From Phycisphaeraceae bacterium (lineage in GTDB: Bacteria; Planctomycetota; Phycisphaerae; Phycisphaerales; UBA1924): a DNA stretch of 64,000 nt. The stretch covers positions 496,001 to 560,000 of the forward strand of contig JACKHB010000004.1 of assembly GCA_020639195.1 (NCBI GenBank), written 5' to 3'. The notes below the pieces were generated by a model that ran no database searches, was not told the origin of the DNA, and saw nothing but the letters and a program-made list of their open reading frames with translations. The position numbers were made by a program, and so were the translations under genes. Positions 1 to 8,223 of this stretch are shown one piece after another. Position 1 is the stretch's first letter. Each line of letters starts with the position of its first letter.

Positions 1-281
1 GCGTGTTCTGCGCCTACGGGCACGAGGCAACGTGCGTCTGCCTCGCGCTGGGCAACTACCACAACATGGCCAACCTGGCCGACGTGCAGGCCGGCGTCCC
101 CGAGGCGAGCGCCCAGATCGCCCGCGAGTACATCAGCCTCACCGATTTCGACGGTCTGGTCGATCTGCTCGTGGCCTGCTCGCTTGACCTGCCCGAGGCG
201 CCGGACTTCCGCCATCGCCTGGAGAAGCTGTGGCGCGAGCGCGGCTTCGTGCTCGCCGAGGATGCCCGCCGCCGGGCATGA
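1..281 (+). CDS. C-terminal fragment of a probable metallopeptidase (5' end outside window)
   Basis: The reading frame is open at the left edge and stops at 279-281, so only about the last 92 residues are seen. It contains a Gly-Asn-Tyr-His-Asn-Met segment followed by a helical tail with Tyr-Ile-Ser-Leu-Thr-Asp-Phe-Asp-Gly-Leu. From memory this resembles the C-terminal part of M20/M28/M42-type co-catalytic zinc peptidases, where a late histidine in such a segment contributes to the metal site. The catalytic core lies outside the window, so the family call is tentative. The next gene is convergent, so this gene ends its own transcription unit. Confidence 0.45.
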   Translation, partial: VFCAYGHEATCVCLALGNYHNMANLADVQAGVPEASAQIAREYISLTDFDGLVDLLVACSLDLPEAPDFRHRLEKLWRERGFVLAEDARRRA

Positions 282-417
282 ACCGCGATCGGCCCTGAGA
301 ACCCCGGAGCAGAAATCTCAGATTCCTGCGTGACCGATCGGATCCGGCTGCGTTCTGGAAGTATCAGAGATTGACAGCCGAGCAGACAACGGCGCAACGC
401 AGAGCCCGCCATCACCG

Positions 418-446
418 AGCGGGCGGGCCACGGGGGCTCGCCCGCT
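418..446. terminator. Stem-loop between convergent genes
   Basis: Eight-base arms AGCGGGCG and CGCCCGCT pair perfectly around a 13-nt loop, in the short gap between the end of the plus-strand fragment and the end of the minus-strand AsmA-like gene. There is no clear T-run on either side, so it may be only a structural 3' end. An alternative pairing with the GCCCGC at about 404 is possible. Confidence 0.3.
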
Positions 447-462
447 TGTCCGTCTTGCGGCG

Positions 463-3400
463 CTACCCGCCGGGAAGCAGGCGGAAGATGTCCCTGACTC
501 CCTGGCGCAGGATCTGGCCCGGCTGGAGCGTCTCGGTGACGGTCTCCTTGACGAACAGCTCCAGATCGATCGCGGTTTTGGGATCGTCCATCGATCCGGT
601 GGTCCGGATCGGGACATAGGTGAGCCGCTCAAACGAAGGGACGAGCCCGCCCAGTCCGCTCAGGATCCGCCCGGTGTCGAGCCGGAATCGGGAGGCCACT
701 TCCTCGCTGAGGGCTCCCAGCGGAACGTACGTGACGACGTCGAGGCCCCGCTTGGAGATGTCCACGCTGCCCCGCATCTCGATCGTGAACTCGCTTACCG
801 GCAGCTTGACTCTTGGGAAGCTCAGCACACCAGACTCAATTGTGAACGGGATGGCCTCCACGTTCCGCCCGATCCCGGAATCCCACTCGGCGATCCGCAT
901 GAGGCGACCGAAGATCGAGCTCGCCTTGAAGTGAGCGGCGCCGACGTCAACGACGAATTGCCCGTTCATCCGCGAGAGATCCCCATCCGTGGGCACCTCC
1001 AGTCGCGTGATCCTGACCATCGCCGGCGGATCATCGCTGCGCTTCTCGACCGTGCCGATCAGGGGCAGGAAGCGAGAGATCCGCCCGCTCAGCGAGGGAA
1101 GCGTCTGCGACACGCTGACCTGCGCCGGATCGCCCTCTTGGGGGATGTCCAGGAGGAACAGGCCATCGCGAACCCGCCCGCCCAGCGCGACCGATGCTCG
1201 GGCCGACCGGAACGATCCGGAGATGCGCCCGGTCGTCGAGGACAAGTTGCGCGTCTGAAGCGTCGCGCTCGCCGATTCTCCCACCAGGTCTGTGAGCATC
1301 CCGCTCTGACCGAGCATCGCGTCGAGCAGGGCAACGGGCGCATCGGTCGCCTCGAACTGCAGATCCAGACGCGCCGTGTCCGGGCCCGGCTCATCCTGCG
1401 GTGTCGGCCGACGAACCACGCCCGAGAGGGTGAGCCCGGAGGTCGATCCCGACTCCGCGGCGGCATCGCCGGCGCGCCTCAGGCCCGCCTCGAAGCGCAG
1501 CGCGTTGGGATTCCGCGGCGCATCGGTCATCGAGATGTGGACGTCGGAGAATCGCTCCACGTGACTCCCGGACCGGAATGACAGCGCCGGCGCATCAATG
1601 CGTCCCTTGAGTTCCGACGGGATCGCCTTGCCCTTGGAAAAGGTCGCTGCGTCGACCTGGATCCGCACCGGCGCGGGTTCCTCGAGTTCGAGGCGATTCG
1701 AGATGAAGTCCGGCGTGCGCGCCGCGATCCACGCCGGATCGATCGTCCAGTCGGCCTTCAGGTTGGACACCCGCGCCGATTCCTCCGTGAGCGTCAGGCC
1801 CACCGGCCCATCGGTGCTGAATCGAGGCGACGCGAGCTCGGCCCGGATCGACGTCGCGCCACCCGCCCGCTCCACTCCCGCACCGAGATGGAATGGCGAG
1901 CCAAGCGCCTCGGCGACCAGGCCCGGCCGTCCGGTCAGCCGGTCGAACCACGCCGCGTTCGCCTCGGAGAGATCCGCGGTTCCACGCAGCCCCCCGTCTC
2001 TCGCCAGACCCAGGCTCGTCGCCAGCCGCCCGACCGGCGCGCCATCGCCATCCCGCGCCAAGGCAGACAGCGAGATGTCGATATCGGGACGACCGCCGCC
2101 ATCGCCAAAGTCGAGCGTGAGCGCGCCCCGCGCCTCATCCACGATGACCGGGCCGTAGAACCGGGTCTGGTCCTCATCGAGCCTGATCCCCAAGCCCCGC
2201 AGATCCGCGCGCTCCATGGTCAAGGCGGCGCGAATGGGTGTGGTCGGTCTCGCCCGCTCGCCCGAGAGATCCACCGAGAATCCCTCGGCGCTCAGCGTGT
2301 ACCGCGTGGACCCTTCCAGCCGCGGGCGCGGCTCCATCGGCGGGGCAAACGTCTCCACGATCGACCGCATCAATCCCGGCGACAATTCGCCGCCCAGATC
2401 AAGACGCGACACGCTCACGACCTCGCCCGAGAGCGACGCGTCCAGCGCCACGGCCAACCGTGGCGAACGGAACTCGCCAACGAATCCCGTCGTTTCGCCG
2501 ACTCGCGTCACGCCCATTCCCAGGTTCACCCGCGCTCCCGCCGCCTGCGAGGCGATTCGCGACACATCGGCGGGTTCGCCGTCATGACCCTGAACCTCCA
2601 GACCGAGCGCTCCGACGATCGATGCCGGCACATCGGTGAGATCGAATCGGATCGAGCCGTCTCCGACCGCGCCCGCGCCGACCATCTCGCCCGGGCGCGC
2701 GATCTGTGCCGAGATGGTCGCTCCGAATGCCTCTCCGCCGTTGGCCAGCGTCGATTGCAGCGACACCGTCGCGGGGCCGTCGGGTGTGAGCGCCGCCACG
2801 AGTGTTCCGGATCGCAGCTCGAATGCCCGGGCCTCTCCGTCCCCGGCAGACACCGCGGCGCCAGATACGCCGAGCGTCAGCCGGGCGCTTGCGCCCGCCA
2901 CCAGTTCCGCCAGCGATTCCACTTCGAGCGGGATCGACAGATCGCTGATGGACCCGGTCACGCCGCCCGCCCGTGTGACCTCGATCAGCGAGCCCTCCTG
3001 GAGCAGCCGCGCGATCGACGAGGCCTGAGGCGACAGCGAGAACTCGATCGGATCTCCCGCCAGCGAGAGCCGCTCGCGCGTCAGCGCCAGCAGCCCGGAC
3101 AGATCCGCGTGCAGCGCATCGAGCCCGAGATCCACGATCGATCGTCCGCCGGCTACATCGGGCGTGACGGCGATGCTCAGGTCCACCGTCGGGCCGACGT
3201 CCTCTTCAAGATTGGTCACCTCGGGGTCCGACCACATCTGAACGACCGAGGTCGAGAGGCCGGTGACTCCAACCGTTCCGGCAATTGCCATCGGGTCGAT
3301 CGACACCTCGCCGCGATCGTCAAGCAGCCTCTCGACGCCGGCGCTCACGGCGACCTCGCCCCCGGCCTGACCGTCGATGACGCTCGACGCGTTGAACGTG

Positions 3401-4659
3401 GCGCTCGCGCTCGAGTCCTCTCCCAGGCGCAGGCTGAACGTCGCCGGCCGCAGCTCCAGCGTGCCGAATCGAAGGTCCTCGCGCATCGCCCGGGCGATGC
3501 CCGGCGACACCGCCCCGCTCGCGGCGAACCTCGCGCCCGTCAGCGTCGGCAACCCGCCGGAGAACGGCAGGCGCGCATCGTCGAGCCGCAGCGTCAGGCT
3601 CGGCCGATCGTCGAATCGCACGGCGCCGTTGACGCGATGGACAGCCTGGGTCAGCGGCGGCGCCGCGGCGAGCGCCCCGAGCAGATCGACCGACAGCTGC
3701 AGCGGACGCGTCGTCTCGATGCCATCGCCCGAGACCCGTGCGCCGGCCTGAATCGACGCGAACGCGCCCTTCCCGCTGGTCGTCACCGACCAGTCGCCTC
3801 CCGACCCGTTGATTCCGAGATCGAGGTCGAGGCGCGGCCCGATGGCGCCGGCCAGCCCGCTGGTCCAGCCAATCAGGCGATCGGCGGCCTCCATCGACAG
3901 CCCCTTGGCTCCAACCGACGCCCGCACGACCGCTTTGTGAGGCGTCGGGATGCGCAGCGAGTCGATCCAGTTCTCGACCATCACATCGACGACGATGGTC
4001 CCCGCATCGCGCAGCGCAGGCCCGACGCCGGCCGAATGGGCCGTCTCCATCGTGACCTTGATCTCGATCGGGCGCAGCACCGACACATCGACAAGCCCCT
4101 CGATCCCGCGGAGCCCGAACGCGCTCGACGAGCCGTCGCCGGATTCGCGCGTGTAGGTGACATCGATGTTGCTCAGACGCAATGCGGCGCGCAGCCCCTT
4201 GGGCAGCGGCGAGGGCGGCAACGCTGGCCTCTTCCGACGCGGCGCCAGCGCGCGGCGCAGATTGAGCGAGCCGTCAGCGCGCTCGACCAGGTCGGCCGAT
4301 CCCGTCAGCTTCATCTCGCTCAGATTGCGCGACCCCAGGATCAGGTCAATCAGGCTCGCCCGCACGCTCCCCGAAACCTCGGCGACGACCGCGCCTTCGG
4401 GATCGCGAAGCACGAGCCCCTCGAGCCGCTGCTCGCCGGTCCACGTCAGGACTACTCCATCGATGTGGACGCTTCCGGCGATGTCGCGATTGATCCGACC
4501 CTGCACGATCCGGCGGGCGATCGCCCCGCCGATCGCGGGCCCGAACACCGCGACCACCACCGCCAGCACCGACAGCGCCACCGCGACGACGATGATGATC
4601 TTTCGTCGAGCGCCGCGCCGTTCTCGCGGCTCGGGGGTGATTTCCTCGGGGCGGCCCAT
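463..4659 (-). CDS. Giant AsmA/TamB-like membrane-anchored protein
   Basis: The product is 1398 residues. A short basic N-terminus is followed by one membrane helix at about residues 20-42, ending in GPAIGGAIARRI. The rest is a very long beta-rich, Ala/Gly/Asp-rich extracytoplasmic part. This architecture is that of the AsmA/DUF748/TamB-like proteins, which in other bacteria are thought to act as lipid-conducting bridges or outer-membrane biogenesis factors. The last ~200 residues, with the segment RLMRIAEWDSGIGRNVEAIPF, resemble the AsmA-like C-terminal region. It starts 13 nt after the nusG stop and so is probably co-transcribed with the secE-nusG cluster, at the place where rplK usually lies. 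The exact substrate cannot be told from the sequence. Confidence 0.7.
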   Translation of the reverse strand: MGRPEEITPEPRERRGARRKIIIVVAVALSVLAVVVAVFGPAIGGAIARRIVQGRINRDIAGSVHIDGVVLTWTGEQRLEGLVLRDPEGAVVAEVSGSVRASLIDLILGSRNLSEMKLTGSADLVERADGSLNLRRALAPRRKRPALPPSPLPKGLRAALRLSNIDVTYTRESGDGSSSAFGLRGIEGLVDVSVLRPIEIKVTMETAHSAGVGPALRDAGTIVVDVMVENWIDSLRIPTPHKAVVRASVGAKGLSMEAADRLIGWTSGLAGAIGPRLDLDLGINGSGGDWSVTTSGKGAFASIQAGARVSGDGIETTRPLQLSVDLLGALAAAPPLTQAVHRVNGAVRFDDRPSLTLRLDDARLPFSGGLPTLTGARFAASGAVSPGIARAMREDLRFGTLELRPATFSLRLGEDSSASATFNASSVIDGQAGGEVAVSAGVERLLDDRGEVSIDPMAIAGTVGVTGLSTSVVQMWSDPEVTNLEEDVGPTVDLSIAVTPDVAGGRSIVDLGLDALHADLSGLLALTRERLSLAGDPIEFSLSPQASSIARLLQEGSLIEVTRAGGVTGSISDLSIPLEVESLAELVAGASARLTLGVSGAAVSAGDGEARAFELRSGTLVAALTPDGPATVSLQSTLANGGEAFGATISAQIARPGEMVGAGAVGDGSIRFDLTDVPASIVGALGLEVQGHDGEPADVSRIASQAAGARVNLGMGVTRVGETTGFVGEFRSPRLAVALDASLSGEVVSVSRLDLGGELSPGLMRSIVETFAPPMEPRPRLEGSTRYTLSAEGFSVDLSGERARPTTPIRAALTMERADLRGLGIRLDEDQTRFYGPVIVDEARGALTLDFGDGGGRPDIDISLSALARDGDGAPVGRLATSLGLARDGGLRGTADLSEANAAWFDRLTGRPGLVAEALGSPFHLGAGVERAGGATSIRAELASPRFSTDGPVGLTLTEESARVSNLKADWTIDPAWIAARTPDFISNRLELEEPAPVRIQVDAATFSKGKAIPSELKGRIDAPALSFRSGSHVERFSDVHISMTDAPRNPNALRFEAGLRRAGDAAAESGSTSGLTLSGVVRRPTPQDEPGPDTARLDLQFEATDAPVALLDAMLGQSGMLTDLVGESASATLQTRNLSSTTGRISGSFRSARASVALGGRVRDGLFLLDIPQEGDPAQVSVSQTLPSLSGRISRFLPLIGTVEKRSDDPPAMVRITRLEVPTDGDLSRMNGQFVVDVGAAHFKASSIFGRLMRIAEWDSGIGRNVEAIPFTIESGVLSFPRVKLPVSEFTIEMRGSVDISKRGLDVVTYVPLGALSEEVASRFRLDTGRILSGLGGLVPSFERLTYVPIRTTGSMDDPKTAIDLELFVKETVTETLQPGQILRQGVRDIFRLLPGG

Positions 4660-4672
4660 CGGACGGCTCCGA

Positions 4673-5320
4673 CTAGTGGTCGGTCACCTTCGAGATCTGC
4701 CACTCCTCGAGCTCGATCGGCGCCTGCCGACCGAAGATCGTCACGAGCACGCGCACGATCCCCTTCTCCGGGGACAGCTCGTCCACCGTGCCCTCGTAGC
4801 CCTCGAACGGGCCCTCCTTGATCGTGACCTGGTCGCCCTTCTCGAACACCAGACGCACCACCGGCATCTCGTCCGGCTTGCGCGAGTCGAGGATCATCTT
4901 CTCGATCTCGTGCGGCGCCATCGGCGTCGGGCGCCCGGTCGGGCCGACGAAGTCGCCCACGCCCGTCGTCTCCTTGATCAGGAAAAACACGTCCTGCGGG
5001 ATGCGCCCGTCGTCCTCGAGCCGCATCTCGACGAACACGTACCCGGGGTACAGCTTCGTCTCGGTGATCCGCTGCTTGCCGCCCTTGATCGTCTTGGTCT
5101 TCTCCGTCGGGACCAGGATGCGGCCGACGAGGTTCGTCAGGCCCTCGATCTGCACCTTGCGCATCAGCGTGTTGCGGACGTAGCTCTCCTTGTTCGACGC
5201 CACGCGCAGCACGAACCAGTCCATGCCCTGCTGGCGGATCGGCTCTCCCGCGCCGATGACGTCGCTCTTGAGCGTGTCTTCGGGGCTCTCCGCGGCGACG
5301 TTTTCCGGTTCAGCGCTCAT
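4673..5320 (-). CDS. nusG: Transcription termination/antitermination protein NusG
   Basis: The product is 215 residues. NusG binds RNA polymerase, suppresses pausing and links it to Rho or the ribosome. The N-terminal NGN domain starts at the typical WFVLRVASNKE and contains the LYPGYVFVEM strand. A C-terminal KOW domain holds GDQVTIKEGPFEGYEGTV. The first ~30 residues are an acidic extension not found in E. coli NusG. The start is the ATG at 5318-5320, preceded by AGGTGG on the minus strand. The frame is open further upstream but that part is the shadow of secE. The gene follows secE by 35 nt, the classical order. The rho gene in this window (53843-55027) would be its partner. Confidence 0.97.
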   Translation of the reverse strand: MSAEPENVAAESPEDTLKSDVIGAGEPIRQQGMDWFVLRVASNKESYVRNTLMRKVQIEGLTNLVGRILVPTEKTKTIKGGKQRITETKLYPGYVFVEMRLEDDGRIPQDVFFLIKETTGVGDFVGPTGRPTPMAPHEIEKMILDSRKPDEMPVVRLVFEKGDQVTIKEGPFEGYEGTVDELSPEKGIVRVLVTIFGRQAPIELEEWQISKVTDH

Positions 5321-5355
5321 GCCACCTGCCCTGTCTGGTACGGGGACCAAAGACC

Positions 5356-6036
5356 TCAGCCGGACGCGTTTTCCAGCAGATGAAAGAACTTGAAGATCGT
5401 CGAGAAGATCAGGTCGAAGCCGAACAGCACCGCCGCGATCAGGAAGCACGCGACCACGACCACCCACGTCGAGCCGGTCACTTCCTTGCGGGTCGACCAG
5501 TTCACCTTCTTCATCTCGCCGTCGGTCGCGATCAGGAACTCGACGCTGCGGTGCCGCAGGCCGACAAAGAGATAGATCAACCCGCCGCCCAGGACCGCCA
5601 CGACCCCCAGCGCGATCAACTGCACCAGGATCGGCTCGTACGCCGGGATGCCCTGCGCGTTGACCAGGACCCCCGCGAACGCGCCGTCTCCGGCCGAAGC
5701 GACACGCTGCGCCTGGCTGGGGTTCAAGCCCTCGCCGAACGCGAGTTCGCCCACCACGAACGAGCCCTGGTCGAGCGACTTGACGCGCCCCGTGCCCAGA
5801 ACGACCCCGTCTTCGGCCGTCAGCGGGTTGCGCCCGACGAACTCGAGCGTCTGGCCGACCGCGGCCTCGCCCTGGTTCGCGCGGGTGACCACCATCCAGC
5901 TCGGCGTCGGCGGACGGATCAGGCCGGCCTGCGCCCACGCCCACGCGCCCGCCGCCAGCACGAGCACGCCGACGAACACGGCCGTCATCACTCGGACCCA
6001 GTACCCCTGACCGGGCTTGTAAATGCCAAAGCTCAT
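5356..6036 (-). CDS. secE: Preprotein translocase subunit SecE, with long N-terminal extension
   Basis: The last ~60 residues are a typical SecE: the amphipathic segment with EMKKVNWSTRKEV, then one membrane helix. SecE clamps SecY in the translocon. The whole product is 226 residues, far longer than the usual 60-130. It has a first membrane helix at about residues 14-34, an extracytoplasmic stretch of roughly 110 residues, a second helix (QLIALGVVAVLGGGLIYLF) and then the SecE core. I chose the ATG at 6034-6036 because the upstream in-frame start lies in the tRNA-Trp gene. Gene order tRNA-Trp, secE, nusG supports the call. The function of the extension is unknown. Confidence 0.93.
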   Translation of the reverse strand: MSFGIYKPGQGYWVRVMTAVFVGVLVLAAGAWAWAQAGLIRPPTPSWMVVTRANQGEAAVGQTLEFVGRNPLTAEDGVVLGTGRVKSLDQGSFVVGELAFGEGLNPSQAQRVASAGDGAFAGVLVNAQGIPAYEPILVQLIALGVVAVLGGGLIYLFVGLRHRSVEFLIATDGEMKKVNWSTRKEVTGSTWVVVVACFLIAAVLFGFDLIFSTIFKFFHLLENASG

Positions 6037-6060
6037 AGGCCCCTTCCACCGTCCGCTATG

Positions 6061-6133
<73 letters not shown>

Positions 6134-6222
6134 GTGTCATCCTCGTCGAGCGTGGACGGACGCGCGGCCGGTCCCCTCGGGCTCGCCCCACGACGACCCG
6201 CTCCGCCCAGCCCTTCACGCCG

Positions 6223-6405
6223 TCACTTGCGCTTGATCTTATGCAGGGTGTGCCGACGCAGCCTCGGAGAGAACTTCTTGAGTCCCTCCTTCAGCTTCTC
6301 GGGCATGCCGCCCTTCGTGTTCACCGGCGTGCGATAATTGAAGTCGCCCGACTCGGTGCACTGGAGCCACACGTACTCCCGCGCTTCTTTCTTCTTCTTC
6401 GCCAT
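6223..6405 (-). CDS. rpmG: 50S ribosomal protein bL33
   Basis: The product is 60 residues and strongly basic. It begins MAKKKKEAREYVWLQCTES and ends RRHTLHKIKRK, matching bL33, a small protein of the large ribosomal subunit near the E site. Only one cysteine is present, so this is the zinc-independent (C-minus) form, lacking the paired CxxC ligands. It sits between tuf and tRNA-Trp in the same orientation, as in other bacterial clusters. Confidence 0.97.
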   Translation of the reverse strand: MAKKKKEAREYVWLQCTESGDFNYRTPVNTKGGMPEKLKEGLKKFSPRLRRHTLHKIKRK

Positions 6406-6529
6406 CGCCGGTTCCTCCCTTACTGGACCCGTGCGAACGCCCAGGATCGAGCGTCATCCCGAAAACTCGGCCCGACGCCCACCGTGGGGCCCCGGGCCGC
6501 TTGTGTCCAACGCGACCTGCGTGCCCGGC

Positions 6530-7729
6530 CTACTCGATGATCTCGGTCACCACGCCCGAGCCGATGGTGCGCCCGCCCTCGCGAACCGCGAAGCGCAGGC
6601 CCTTCTCCATCGCAACCGGCTTGTCGATCAGGTCGATCTCCATCTGGATGTTGTCGCCGGGCATGCACATCTCGGCCCCGATCAGCTTGACCGAGCCGGT
6701 CACGTCCGTTGTCCGCATATAGAACTGCGGGCGGTAGTTGCTGAAGAACGGCGTGTGACGCCCGCCCTCCTCCTTGGTCAGCACGTAGACCTCGCCCTTG
6801 AACTTCGTGTGCGGCTGGATCGAGCCCGGCTTGCAGATGACCTGCCCACGCTGGATCTGGTTCTTCTCAACGCCACGAAGCAGCAGACCGACGTTGTCGC
6901 CCGCGCGACCCTCGTCGAGCGTCTTATTGAACATCTCCACGCCCGTCACCGTGGTCTTGAGCGCCTCCTTGGTGAGGCCGATGATCTCCGCGGCGTCGCC
7001 GACCTTGATCACGCCTCGCTCGATGCGGCCCGTGGCCACCGTGCCGCGACCCTTGATGCTGAACACGTCCTCGACGGCCAGCAGGTAGGGCTTGTCCACC
7101 TCGCGGGGCGGCTCGGGGATGTACGTGTCGATCGCCTCGAACAGCTCGTCGATCGGCTTGCAGATGGCGTCGTCCTTGGGGTTCTCCAGGGCCGCCTTCG
7201 ACTGCCCGCGGATGATCGGCGTGTCGTCGCCGGGAAAGCTGTACTTGTTCAGGAGGTCTCGGATCTCCATCTCGACCAGGTCGAGCAGCTCGGGATCCTC
7301 GACGAGGTCCACCTTGTTCATGAAGACCACGATCTTGGGCACGCCGACCTGGCGGGCCAGCAGCACGTGCTCGCGCGTCTGGGGCATGGGACCCGAGTCC
7401 GCCGCGACCACCAGGATCGCGCCGTCCATCTGGGCGGCGCCGGTGATCATGTTCTTGACGAAGTCGGCGTGGCCCGGGCAGTCGACGTGGGCGTAGTGAC
7501 GCTTCTCCGTCTCGTACTCGGTGTGAGACGAGTGGATCGTGACTGTCTTGCTCGCGTCGCGGACCGTGCCGCCCTTGGTGATGTCGGCGTAGCTCTTGAT
7601 CTCGCCGCCGAACCGAGCCGCCGACCGCGCCGACATGGCCGCCGTCAGCGTGCTCTTGCCGTGATCGATGTGACCGATCGTCCCAACGTTCACGTGGGGC
7701 TTGGTCCGCTCAAAGACTCCCTTGGCCAT
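6530..7729 (-). CDS. tuf: Translation elongation factor EF-Tu, atypical switch I
   Basis: The product is 399 residues, the usual length. EF-Tu delivers aminoacyl-tRNA to the ribosome as a GTP complex. Seen are the P-loop GHIDHGKST (Ser in place of the usual Thr), DCPGHADF, NKVD, and the domain 2 and 3 sequences GRGTVATGRIERG and EGGRHTPFFSNYRPQFY. The effector loop is unusual: where most EF-Tu have ...ARGITIN, this one has VRDASKTVTIHSS, so the Arg-Gly pair is replaced while the nucleotide-sensing Thr-Ile is kept. It is preceded by tRNA-Thr and followed by rpmG. The ATG has a GAGGTGG ribosome-binding site about 8 nt upstream. Confidence 0.97.
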   Translation of the reverse strand: MAKGVFERTKPHVNVGTIGHIDHGKSTLTAAMSARSAARFGGEIKSYADITKGGTVRDASKTVTIHSSHTEYETEKRHYAHVDCPGHADFVKNMITGAAQMDGAILVVAADSGPMPQTREHVLLARQVGVPKIVVFMNKVDLVEDPELLDLVEMEIRDLLNKYSFPGDDTPIIRGQSKAALENPKDDAICKPIDELFEAIDTYIPEPPREVDKPYLLAVEDVFSIKGRGTVATGRIERGVIKVGDAAEIIGLTKEALKTTVTGVEMFNKTLDEGRAGDNVGLLLRGVEKNQIQRGQVICKPGSIQPHTKFKGEVYVLTKEEGGRHTPFFSNYRPQFYMRTTDVTGSVKLIGAEMCMPGDNIQMEIDLIDKPVAMEKGLRFAVREGGRTIGSGVVTEIIE

Positions 7730-7914
7730 CGGAATCCACCTCTACCGTTGGTTGCTCAAAACTCCGCCTCGCGACGCCGATCACGACGCCGACCGGCCGG
7801 ACCGCGCGGTCCCAAACGCCCGCGGCCCGGATTCTTCCCTATTCATAGCCGATGTCGAGCCCGATCGCTCGAACCGACCCGACTCGAACCCAACCCACCC
7901 CAACCGCCGACCAC
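7730..7914. other. Leader of tuf between tRNA-Thr and tuf
   Basis: These 185 bases carry no gene. They are the stretch of the presumed tRNA-Thr/tuf transcript between the processed tRNA and the tuf ribosome-binding site. The sequence is rich in GAACC/GGTTC-like words but I see no defined structure. Confidence 0.4.
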
Positions 7915-7986
7915 AGCCGCTGATGGGGATTGAACCCATGACCTCACCCTTACCAAGGGTGCGCTCTACCACTGAGCTACAGCGGC
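7915..7986 (-). tRNA. trnT: tRNA-Thr (GGT)
   Basis: On the minus strand the acceptor stem is GCCGCTG with CAGCGGC. The D-arm is TAGCTCAGTGGTAGAGC, the anticodon arm CCCTTGGTAAGGG has anticodon GGT, and the T-arm contains GGTTCAATCC. The discriminator is T and CCA is not encoded. It stands directly upstream of tuf, as the tRNA-Thr of many bacterial tufB clusters does. Confidence 0.97.
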
Positions 7987-8024
7987 GACGCCCACCAGCA
8001 CCTGTTGGCCCCGGAAGGGCCCGG

Positions 8025-8052
8025 ATCATACGCGAACGCGCCTGCCGGTCAA
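8025..8052 (-). promoter_or_regulatory. Sigma-70-type promoter for the tRNA-Thr/tuf cluster
   Basis: On the minus strand TTGACC (8052-8047) and TATGAT (8030-8025) are separated by 16 nt. The -10 box ends 38 nt before the 5' end of the tRNA-Thr gene. Position, spacing and near-consensus hexamers fit the main promoter of the translation cluster. Confidence 0.65.
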
Positions 8053-8223
8053 TCGCGTCCGTTCGGGCCGTTTTCGCCGACATTCAGCGGTTTTCGGGCC
8101 CCGGGAAAGGCCCGAATTCTTCCCTCGGGCCCACCTCTTCTCCGAAATTCGGCCCACTGTCGGTATCTTCGAGAGTGGTGCCCCTCGCCCGGGCCCCGCA
8201 TCCCCCCGGATTGGAGGCCGCGA

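Noticed and set aside
1888..4821. 977-codon open frame on the plus strand
   Set aside because: It is antisense to the AsmA-like gene, Arg/His/Gln-rich with no domain, as expected from the high GC third positions on the other strand.
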